DNA of 6,903 bases from Candidatus Rifleibacteriota bacterium. GTDB lineage: Bacteria; UBP17; UBA6191; JACPRK01. The stretch covers positions 1 to 6,903 of the forward strand of contig JACQZL010000193.1 of the NCBI GenBank assembly GCA_016213865.1, written 5' to 3'. Below the pieces are notes generated by a model that did no database searches, had not been told where the DNA came from, and saw only the letters and a list, made by a program, of their open reading frames with translations. Position 1 is the first letter of the stretch, and every line of letters begins with the position of its first letter. The translations under genes and the position numbers were made by a program. This document shows positions 1-6,903 of this stretch, piece by piece.

Positions 1-229
1 CCTGCTCGAACATCCGGTCGATGGCCGTCTCGTCAGCCAGGTCGGCCTGGAACGTCGCGGCGCGGGCCCCGAGGGCTTCGCAGTCTCGAACCGTCTCTTC
101 GGCTTGGGCCCTCGAGCGGTTGAAGTGGATGGCCAGCTCGGCCCCGTGGCGCGCCAGCTCCAGCGCAATGGCCCGACCCACGCGCTTGCCTGCTCCCGTC
201 ACCAGTGCCGCTTGACCTGCGAGCTCCAT
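1..229 (-). CDS. Short-chain dehydrogenase/reductase, N-terminal part (3' end outside window)
   Basis: Only the first 76 codons are present; the gene runs off the left edge. The protein opens with a Rossmann nucleotide-binding unit: a hydrophobic first strand (AALVTG, residues 7-12), the glycine-rich turn TGAGKRVG (11-18), a helix, a second strand ending in HFNRS (about 35-39), and an acidic DL after the third strand (about 63-64). This is the classical SDR layout. The N-R-S after the second strand favours NADP(H) over NAD(H), and the KRVGRA turn recalls pteridine-reductase-like or FabG-like members. The catalytic Ser/Tyr/Lys region is missing, so substrate cannot be inferred. The ATG at 229 fits the family start. 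The frame is open back to the stop of the receiver gene at 275, but no better start lies between. No clear Shine-Dalgarno is visible. It lies 45 nt after the cheY-like gene, so it is probably co-transcribed with it. Confidence 0.85.
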   Translation of the reverse strand, partial: MELAGQAALVTGAGKRVGRAIALELARHGAELAIHFNRSRAQAEETVRDCEALGARAATFQADLADETAIDRMFEQ

Positions 230-274
230 ATCGACCGACAGGCTATTGCCGCTCCGAGGGCCGGCGGTCGCCGC

Positions 275-664
275 TCAGAGATCGAGAACGCGCTTGACCG
301 CCGAGATGATCTGTTCTTCCTTCAGGGGCTTGACGATGAAGTCGAGGGCGCCCAGGCCGATCGCCTCGCGGATGACGTTCTCTTGCCCGACGGAGCTGAC
401 CATGATGATCTTGGCATCCGGAAACTCGGTGAGGATCTCGCGCGTGGCGACGATGCCGTCCTTGTTGGGCATCGTGATGTCCATCGTGACCAGGTCCGGG
501 CGCAGCTCGCGATACAACAGCAACCCTTCCTGGCCGTCCTGGGCCTCTCCAGCAACGGCAAAGCCGTTCTTCTGGAACATCGCGCGCAGGATGCGCCGGA
601 TGATCGCGGCATCATCCACGATCAGGATGCGCCTCTCGGGGAGAGCGGTCGTCACTTCGCCCAT
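275..664 (-). CDS. Stand-alone CheY-like response regulator receiver
   Basis: This 129-aa protein consists of one receiver domain with no output domain. The acidic pair D17/D18 (LIVDD), phospho-acceptor D62 (VTMDITMP), switch residue S90 (MVSS) and invariant K112 (IVKP) are all present, so it should accept phosphate from a histidine kinase and bind Mg2+. The stretch VGQENVIREAIGLGALDF resembles the CheY group found outside the enterics. No kinase or chemotaxis gene is in the window, so the partner is unknown; it may act in chemotaxis or as a free phosphorelay shuttle. The ATG at 664 is followed by 9-10 variable residues before the first strand, normal for the family. No good Shine-Dalgarno precedes it. 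It starts 39 nt after the tsaC stop, leaving room for a private promoter. Identity as a receiver is certain; its role is not. Confidence 0.95.
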   Translation of the reverse strand: MGEVTTALPERRILIVDDAAIIRRILRAMFQKNGFAVAGEAQDGQEGLLLYRELRPDLVTMDITMPNKDGIVATREILTEFPDAKIIMVSSVGQENVIREAIGLGALDFIVKPLKEEQIISAVKRVLDL

Positions 665-677
665 AAGTCTCGGGACA

Positions 678-707
678 TATTTAGTCCAGTCCGGGTGCTC
701 AGGTCAA
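678..707 (-). promoter_or_regulatory. Weak candidate promoter for the cheY-like gene
   Basis: On the minus strand TTGACC (702-707, 5/6 match to the -35 consensus) overlaps the tsaC stop codon. It is followed after 18 nt by an AT-rich TAAATA (678-683), a poor -10 but the only AT-rich spot locally. Transcription would begin only a few bases before the ATG at 664, giving a nearly leaderless mRNA. That would fit the absence of a Shine-Dalgarno. The -10 match is weak, so this is tentative. Confidence 0.25.
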
Positions 708-1348
708 GCCACCGCGGCAAGTATCGCCTCTTCGGAGATCGCTCCGGCGCGCAGGACTCGGGGAACGCCCGCCTGCAGCGCCACCACGGTCGAAGGCGTG
801 CCCCCGGAAGGCTCCTCGGTCGCCACCAGCAGAGCCAGGCCGTGGCCCAGCTCTCGCTCCACGGCGGCCAGATCGACCAGCGGAGGGCTGCCCGACCGGT
901 TGGCGCTGGTGCACGCCAGCGGATGACCCAGCCGCGAAAGGAGCTGCTGCAGCAGTCGCACGCTGGGGACGCGCACGGCCACGGTGCCGTCGGCGGCCCG
1001 CACTTCCGAAGGCAGGTCGCCGGCCGGGGCCCCCACCAGTGTCAGCGCACCCGGCCAGAAGGCGGCCGCGAGTCGCTCGAAGGCCGGTGGAAACTCCAGG
1101 AAGATGTCTCTCGCGGCCCGGGTATCCGCAACGAAGATGGGCAGCGGCTTGTCCGGTTCACGCCCCTTCAGCTCGAAGACGCGGGAAAGCGCCTCGCGGT
1201 TTCGCGCCATGGCGGCGACCCCCCAGACCGTGTCGGTCGGTAGCGCCACGACTCCTCCGGCTTCCAGCACCGCCGCGAGGAGCTCGAGCTTCTCGCCGTG
1301 GGCGGCCGTTCGCTCTGGGGACGAGGTGAACTCGAGGATTCGGGGCAT
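704..1348 (-). CDS. tsaC: L-threonylcarbamoyladenylate synthase (TsaC/Sua5/YrdC family)
   Basis: This 214-aa protein is a single YrdC domain. Family signatures are GGVVALPTDTVWGV (31-44), the K-x-R element in LKGREPDKPLP (60-70), WPGALTLV (98-105), VAVRVPS (123-129), TSANRSG (147-153) and STVV further on. The enzyme makes threonylcarbamoyl-AMP from threonine, bicarbonate and ATP, the first step of the t6A37 modification of ANN-decoding tRNAs, in the cytoplasm. The length matches the short TsaC form; the extra C-terminal Sua5 domain (about 340 aa in total) is absent. The start is supported by GGAG placed 8 nt before the ATG. It follows prmC but is separated from it by a 186-nt gap filled largely by a palindromic element. 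tsaC-like genes next to prfA/prmC are a familiar arrangement, which supports the call. Confidence 0.95.
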   Translation of the reverse strand: MPRILEFTSSPERTAAHGEKLELLAAVLEAGGVVALPTDTVWGVAAMARNREALSRVFELKGREPDKPLPIFVADTRAARDIFLEFPPAFERLAAAFWPGALTLVGAPAGDLPSEVRAADGTVAVRVPSVRLLQQLLSRLGHPLACTSANRSGSPPLVDLAAVERELGHGLALLVATEEPSGGTPSTVVALQAGVPRVLRAGAISEEAILAAVA

Positions 1349-1403
1349 TCGAGTCGCTCCGTGGCGGAGTCGTGGGCCTTCTAGTGGAGCGGTTCCAAAT
1401 CAA

Positions 1404-1523
1404 CATGCGAAAGACTGAACCACGAAGACACAAAGGCACAAAGGGCGGCACAAAGGGGTTTGACCTTTCCCCTTGGTGCTTCTCTTCGTGTCTTCGTGTC
1501 TTGGTGGTTCAACATGACGCATG
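1404..1523. repeat. Large palindrome built from CACRAAGR-type octamers
   Basis: An inverted repeat lies between prmC and tsaC. Bases 1416-1458 pair with 1469-1511 across a 10-nt loop. By hand alignment 35 of 43 positions are Watson-Crick, 3 are G-T and 5 are mismatches, with no gaps. An outer CATGCG (1404-1409) matches CGCATG (1518-1523) at the same symmetry. Each arm is tandem octamers in register. The left arm reads CACGAAGA, CACAAAGG, CACAAAGG, a 4-nt break, then CACAAAGG. The right arm on the minus strand reads CACCAAGA, CACGAAGA, CACGAAGA, a 4-nt break, then CACCAAGG. It does not encode a credible protein. It looks like a mobile or dispersed REP/MITE-like element, and would fold into a long hairpin in a prmC-tsaC transcript. 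Confidence 0.9.
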
Positions 1524-1534
1524 AACACCCGACG

Positions 1535-2487
1535 TCAGGTTTCTTTGGAAGCGATACCCTGGGGCCTCACCGCGAGCCGTCTGGCCGTCAGCACTCGTGG
1601 ACGGTCGGCCAGGTCATCGTGTACGACAATCTGCTCGAATCCCGCACTCTCCGCAAGCCCACGAATGGCTCCCGCCTGCTCCGGTCCCATTTCCAGGCAG
1701 AGGACGCCTCCCGGATGAAGGAGCCGGACCGATTGCTCGACGAGACGGCGGATGACGTCCAACCCGTCGGGACCCGAGAAGAGCGCCGCGAGGGGCTCGT
1801 GCAGCGCCACCTCCGGGGCCAGTGAGGTCCTCATCGACTCCGGCAGGTAGGGCGGGTTGGAGACGACGAGATCGAAGCGGAACGAGGGGCGGAACGCCGC
1901 CAGGAGGTCGCAGGCGACCAGGTGCGGCCTCACCGAGTGGCGCCGGGCGTTCTCGCGGGCAACGAGGAGGGCGGCGGGCGACAGGTCCGTCGCCCAGACC
2001 TCGTCCGAGGGCCGCTCCTTGACCCACGTGACGGCGATGCAGCCGCTTCCCGTGCAGGCGTCGAGGACCCGCCGCGGCTCGTGGGGCGGGCCGGCCAGCT
2101 CGAGGGCTCGAGAGACCAGGACCTCGGTTTCGGGCCTGGGGATGAGGACGGAGGGCGTCACCAGGAAAGGTCGGGAGAAGAACTCCTGGACGCCTCTCAG
2201 GTACTGGAGCGGGAGCCTCGACGACCGCCGGACGGCGAGCTCGCGGGCGGCCGCGGCGGCTTCGGGCGGGCAGGGTGAGCTCCACAGGACGTAAACTCGG
2301 CCGCGGTCGAACCCCAGGACGTCGCCCACCAGCAGTTCGGCTTCCAGCCTCGCGGTCTCGATACCGGCCCTGGCCAGGAGCTGCTCGAGCTCCCGGACGA
2401 CCTCGCCGACGCTCGGAAACGGGCCCAGCCCGCCCCGACTGCCGGCCCCCGGGACCGCGGCCCGGAGGACGGGGGTCCCGGCCGCCC

Positions 2488-2491
<4 letters not shown>
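1535..2491 (-). CDS. prmC: Release factor glutamine methyltransferase PrmC (HemK)
   Basis: This 318-aa class I SAM-dependent methyltransferase N5-methylates the glutamine of the GGQ motif in RF1 and RF2, raising termination efficiency. An N-terminal helical substrate-binding domain (about 28-100) is followed by the family motif LIPRPETE (116-123). Then come the SAM-binding loop DACTGSG (144-150), an acidic strand end (D169) and the catalytic NPPY (212-215), which holds the target amide. It overlaps prfA, its substrate's gene, by an ATGA: the prfA stop is at 2488-2490 and this ATG at 2489-2491, so translation is probably coupled. AGGAG lies 11 nt upstream, inside prfA. About 27 residues rich in Gly, Ala and Pro precede the usual start of the family. 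No alternative ATG or GTG was found between, so the extension seems real. Downstream is the octamer palindrome. Confidence 0.97.
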
Positions 2492-3579
<1,088 letters not shown>

Positions 3580-3588
3580 GGCTCGATT

Positions 3589-3592
3589 CTCC
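3589..3592 (-). promoter_or_regulatory. Shine-Dalgarno of prfA
   Basis: GGAG on the minus strand lies 9 nt before the prfA ATG, just downstream of the phosphorylase stop. It fixes the RF1 start. Confidence 0.75.
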
Positions 3593-3597
3593 GGGGC

Positions 3598-4419
3598 TCA
3601 GAGCCGCCGGATGACCTCCGAAACGAGCTTGACGAAGCGAGGCTCGGCCTCGCGGGCCGCGATGATGACCTCGTCGTGAGTGACCTTCACGTACGGCTCG
3701 CCCGTTGCCATGTCGGTGATGACCGACAGCCCCAGCAGCTCGGGGATGCCGCACTGGCGCGCGACGATGAGCTCGGCCACCGTCGACATCCCGATGGCGT
3801 CCACGCCCAGCCTGGAGAACATGCGAAGCTCGGCAGGCGTTTCGTAGTTGGGCCCCGTGACGGCAGCGTAGGTCCCGTGCTGCAGCGGCATGCCCATCTC
3901 GGCTGCGCACTCGGTGGTCAGCGCCACCAGCCGCTCGGAGACCGGGCGGGACAGGTCGGGAAACCGAGGACCGAGACGCTCGTCGGAGAGCCCCCTGAGC
4001 GGGCTCAGGAAGCTGTGGTTGATCACGTCGCGAATGACCATGACGTCGCCGGTATGGAACCAGCGGTTGATGCCGCCGGCGGCGTTGGTCACGATCATCA
4101 CGGGGATCTCGAGGGCGCGGAAGACGCGCACCGGAAAGGTCGTCTTTTCGAGCGAGTCGCCCTCGAAAGGATGGAACCGCCCCTGCATCGCCAGCACGCG
4201 CTTGGCGCCCAGGTTGCCGGCGATCAGCCGGCCGTGGTGGCCCTGGACTGTCGAGACAGGGAAGTGCGGGACATCCACGTAGTCGACCCGGACGGGATGG
4301 GTCAGTCCATCGGCCATCGGGCCCAGGCCCGAGCCCAGGATGACGGCGACCTGGGGCTGGGGGCCGATGCGGTCTCGCAAGAAGCCCGCGGTCTGCTGGA
4401 TGCGGTCGTAGAGGTCCAT
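3598..4419 (-). CDS. punA: Purine nucleoside phosphorylase, trimeric PNP/MTAP family
   Basis: This 273-aa cytoplasmic enzyme phosphorolyses purine nucleosides to a free base plus ribose-1-phosphate. Family motifs in order are VILGSGLGP (26-34, phosphate-binding S30), GHHGRL (60-65), MQGRFHPFEG (78-87, with R81 and H83), TNAAGGIN (111-118), GPNYETPAELRMF (189-201, base-contacting E193), GMSTVAEL (210-217) and SVITDMA (232-238). Overall it resembles PunA-type PNPs rather than MTA phosphorylase. Oddly, D236 stands where the human enzyme has N243, the residue that selects 6-oxopurines; Asp there is associated with acceptance of 6-aminopurines such as adenosine. That suits its position 63 nt after ahcY, whose product is adenosine. 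The start must be this ATG: the frame back to the ahcY stop has no other start, and the ILGSGLG motif follows closely. No Shine-Dalgarno is visible in its C-rich leader. Confidence 0.95.
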   Translation of the reverse strand: MDLYDRIQQTAGFLRDRIGPQPQVAVILGSGLGPMADGLTHPVRVDYVDVPHFPVSTVQGHHGRLIAGNLGAKRVLAMQGRFHPFEGDSLEKTTFPVRVFRALEIPVMIVTNAAGGINRWFHTGDVMVIRDVINHSFLSPLRGLSDERLGPRFPDLSRPVSERLVALTTECAAEMGMPLQHGTYAAVTGPNYETPAELRMFSRLGVDAIGMSTVAELIVARQCGIPELLGLSVITDMATGEPYVKVTHDEVIIAAREAEPRFVKLVSEVIRRL

Positions 4420-4441
4420 GGAGGGTGGGGGTTGACGGCCA

Positions 4442-4463
4442 GCGGCCTCAGGGCTGAGGCCGC
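4442..4463. other. Perfect hairpin between ahcY and the phosphorylase gene
   Basis: GCGGCCTCAG (4442-4451) and CTGAGGCCGC (4454-4463) are perfect complements separated by 2 nt, realistically about 8 bp with a 6-nt loop. It lies in the 63-nt gap between the ahcY stop and the phosphorylase start. No T-run follows on the minus strand, so it is not an intrinsic terminator. It could be an RNA processing or stability element, or influence translation of the next gene, which lacks a Shine-Dalgarno. Confidence 0.7.
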
Positions 4464-4482
4464 CAGCCTCGGGGTTGGGCTC

Positions 4483-5845
<1,363 letters not shown>

Positions 5846-5879
5846 TCAGAAAAAAAAGAGTGCTCTTTTGGGCGAAAGG

Positions 5880-5888
5880 TGCGATAAT
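5880..5888 (+). promoter_or_regulatory. Candidate extended -10 promoter for the RRM gene
   Basis: TGC immediately followed by GATAAT (5883-5888, 5/6 to the -10 consensus) forms an extended -10 element. No good -35 is found at 16-18 nt upstream, where an A-tract and a short AT palindrome (5854-5869) lie. Transcription from here would give a leader of about 75 nt before the ATG at 5972. Confidence 0.4.
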
Positions 5889-5903
5889 CCGCTAACGCTC
5901 GAA

Positions 5904-5947
5904 GTGCGTGTTCTCGACCCTTCCTTGGGTGGATTCCAGATACGCAC
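5904..5947 (+). other. Potential stem-loop in the 5' leader of the RRM gene
   Basis: GTGCGT (5904-5909) is complementary to ACGCAC (5942-5947), and an inner ACCC/GGGT can pair around TTCCTT. It sits just before the Shine-Dalgarno. Leader structures are common for cold-inducible RNA-binding protein genes, but a function here is only inferred. Confidence 0.35.
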
Positions 5948-5957
5948 CGGACTGCAG

Positions 5958-5963
5958 AAGGAG
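5958..5963 (+). promoter_or_regulatory. Shine-Dalgarno of the RRM gene
   Basis: AAGGAG lies 8 nt before the ATG at 5972. It is near-ideal in sequence and spacing, indicates strong translation, and fixes the start. Confidence 0.85.
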
Positions 5964-5971
5964 AACGCGCG

Positions 5972-6334
5972 ATGCGTATCTACGTTGGCAACCTTTCGTA
6001 CGAGACGACCCAAGCGGACGTCCAGGACCTGTTTGGACAGCACGGCGAAGTGCGGGAAGTCGTCTTCCCGATGGACCGGGACACCGGCCGCCCCAAGGGC
6101 TTTGCGTTCGTCGACATGCCGAACCAGGACGAGGCCCAGAAGGCCATGTCCGCCCTCAACAACCAGACCGTCAACTCGCGGACCATCACGGTCAACGAGG
6201 CGCGGCCCAAGCCTGCCCGCACGGGCGGCGGCTTCGGTGGCGGCGGCGGCGGTGGCGGCGGCGGGTTCGGTGGCAAGCGCGGTGGCCGTGACGGCCGTCG
6301 CGACGACCATCGCGGTAGCTGGGGCCGTCGCTAA
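5972..6334 (+). CDS. Small RNA-binding protein: one RRM plus glycine/arginine-rich tail
   Basis: This 120-aa cytoplasmic protein has one RNA recognition motif at residues 2-78. RNP2 is IYVGNL (3-8) and RNP1 is KGFAFVDM (42-49). Aromatic Y4, F44 and F46 are in the positions that stack on RNA bases. Residues 85-101 are almost pure glycine with two phenylalanines, and the tail to residue 120 is rich in Arg, Gly and Asp (GGKRGGRDGRRDDHRG), like RGG boxes. Such proteins occur in cyanobacteria and many proteobacteria-like lineages, often cold- or stress-induced, and are thought to act as RNA chaperones. The RNA targets here are unknown. Its own leader, strong Shine-Dalgarno and downstream terminator show a single-gene transcript, divergent from ahcY. 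Confidence 0.96.
   Translation: MRIYVGNLSYETTQADVQDLFGQHGEVREVVFPMDRDTGRPKGFAFVDMPNQDEAQKAMSALNNQTVNSRTITVNEARPKPARTGGGFGGGGGGGGGGFGGKRGGRDGRRDDHRGSWGRR
6224..6274 (+). repeat. GGC/GGT triplet tract encoding the polyglycine segment
   Basis: Codons 85-101 of the RRM gene are a run of GGC, GGT and GGG interrupted by two TTC codons. Such tracts can expand or contract by slippage, so tail length may vary between strains. Confidence 0.8.
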
Positions 6335-6344
6335 GCACTGTTCC

Positions 6345-6373
6345 CCGGCGTGAGGCCTTTGGCCTCTAGCCGG
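6345..6373 (+). other. Hairpin downstream of the RRM gene
   Basis: CCGGC (6345-6349) pairs with GCCGG (6369-6373), and inside it GAGGCC (6352-6357) pairs with GGCCTC (6361-6366) across a TTT loop, with a 2x2 internal loop between the stems. It starts 10 nt after the stop codon and has no T-run. It may protect the mRNA 3' end ahead of the true terminator. Confidence 0.65.
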
Positions 6374-6389
6374 ACCAGTACGGCAAACT

Positions 6390-6428
6390 ACCGGAGCACC
6401 GGGTCCAACCGGCGCTCCGGTTTTTTTT
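6390..6428 (+). terminator. Rho-independent terminator of the RRM gene
   Basis: ACCGGAGC (6390-6397) pairs with GCTCCGGT (6414-6421). After a single mismatch CCGG (6399-6402) pairs with CCGG (6409-6412) around a 6-nt loop. Eight T's (6421-6428) follow immediately. This is a strong intrinsic terminator on the plus strand only; on the minus strand no T-run follows the stem. Confidence 0.93.
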
Positions 6429-6531
6429 GTTCCCGGGTCGAGCTCGTCCGGAGCCCGGTGGAACCGTGGCGAGGGGAAAGCCGGGCCCGGGTTTCGGGTG
6501 GGTAATGGCCGAGAGCGTCACCGCCGGCACC

Positions 6532-6753
6532 TCACCTCGTCCACTTCGGCGGGCCAGACAGCTCGGAGGCCACGACCTCGAGCTCGGGGAACATGAGTGA
6601 CCGGATCGTCTGCTCTCCCTGGGCCTCCGAGAACACCCGGTACCGGCCTTCCTGTAGCACCAGTACCACAGCGGACCGGCCGTCGGGATCGACAATCCAG
6701 TACTCGGGGACACCCGCACGCTCGGCACCGACCCTTCGGTCCCGGATTCTCCG
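6532..6753 (-). pseudogene. Uma2-family (PD-(D/E)XK-like) nuclease, C-terminal remnant
   Basis: About 74 residues resemble the C-terminal half of Uma2-family proteins: RIRDRR, then AGVPEYWIVDPDGRSAVVL, EGRYRVF, IRSLMFPELEV, and a stop at 6532. The N-terminal half, with the usual WTYEDYL... start and the PDLVVEV acidic strand of the nuclease site, is absent. The distance between RDR and GVPEYW is also about three residues shorter than I expect. The frame stays open upstream to an ATG at 6870, but those residues are a Pro/Arg/Gln-rich translation of a palindromic repeat, not Uma2 sequence. The gene therefore looks truncated and inactive, with the repeat at or near the break. It converges on the RRM gene and ends 103 nt from that gene's terminator. 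Confidence 0.75.
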
Positions 6754-6782
6754 CACACTTTGCGCCTTGGAACGTAGGGGCG

Positions 6783-6832
6783 GGGCTTGTCCCCGCCCGC
6801 TCTGGGACTGCCTTGCGGGCGGGGGCAAGCCC
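6783..6832. repeat. REP-like palindrome with 18-bp stem
   Basis: Bases 6783-6800 are complementary to 6815-6832 at every position apart from one G-T wobble (6790/6825), around a 14-nt loop. The sequence is GC-only-like (GGGCTTG then CCCCGCCCGC). The left arm can also fold alone: GGCGGGG-CTTGT-CCCCGCC. It lies directly upstream of the truncated Uma2 homology. It resembles dispersed GC-rich intergenic palindromes of uncultured bacteria. Nothing else is identifiable between 6754 and the window end. Confidence 0.85.
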
Positions 6833-6903
6833 AATGGCATTAAATCCTCATGGTTCCCATCTCCTGCCATGGATTTGCCGGCGAGGCCGCAACGATGGCC
6901 ACG

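Noticed and set aside
1350..1403. Separate promoter for tsaC (TTGATT on the minus strand)
   Set aside because: The only nearby -10-like sequence (TAGAAG) is 14 nt away, too close for sigma-70.
1421..1506. CRISPR-like or VNTR array
   Set aside because: The octamers are too short and have no spacers, and the two halves are inverted relative to each other and can pair. It is a palindromic element.
5851..5869. Terminator facing ahcY (AT-rich inverted repeat followed by T's on the minus strand)
   Set aside because: The stem is A/T-dominated (AAAAGAG/CTCTTTT) with a 2-nt loop and would be unstable. It lies upstream of the ahcY promoter, with no minus-strand gene ending there in this window.
6850..6903. 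Start of a plus-strand gene at the right edge
   Set aside because: A few codons are open after ATGs near the palindrome, but there is no Shine-Dalgarno and no recognisable protein; too little sequence to support a call.

Overview
This is a GC-rich bacterial chromosomal window with housekeeping genes packed mostly on the minus strand. Nothing in it looks like phage, plasmid or a secretion locus. High GC, Shine-Dalgarno-led genes, a short (archaeal/Thermotoga-like) S-adenosylhomocysteine hydrolase, a small glycine-rich RRM protein and dispersed intergenic palindromes together suggest an uncultured soil or sediment lineage (Rokubacteria/Methylomirabilota or deltaproteobacteria-like). The sequence alone does not fix the taxon.

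Minus strand, in transcription order: ahcY (5737 to 4483, broken by an apparent deletion and frameshift near 4954), a PNP-family purine nucleoside phosphorylase (4419 to 3598), prfA/RF1 (3579 to 2488), prmC (2491 to 1535, ATGA overlap with prfA), a roughly 120-bp octamer-built palindrome (1404-1523), a TsaC/Sua5-type threonylcarbamoyl-AMP synthase (1348 to 704), a stand-alone CheY-like receiver (664 to 275), and the start of a short-chain dehydrogenase that runs off the left edge (229 to 1).

Plus strand: a 234-bp divergent intergenic region carries candidate promoters for ahcY and for a 120-aa RRM/glycine-rich RNA-binding protein (5972-6334). That gene is followed by two hairpins, the second a strong intrinsic terminator. 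The right end holds a minus-strand C-terminal remnant of a Uma2-family nuclease, whose 5' side is occupied by an 18-bp-stem REP-like palindrome.

The genes share a theme. PrmC methylates the GGQ glutamine of release factors using SAM and makes SAH. AhcY cleaves SAH to adenosine and homocysteine. The adjacent phosphorylase could remove the purine nucleoside, and it carries Asp (D236) where 6-oxopurine-specific enzymes have Asn. TsaC adds a second translation-fidelity function through tRNA t6A. I found no wholly new system. The items most worth following are the octamer palindrome between prmC and tsaC, the ahcY lesion, the Asp variant of the phosphorylase, and the palindrome abutting the Uma2 remnant.
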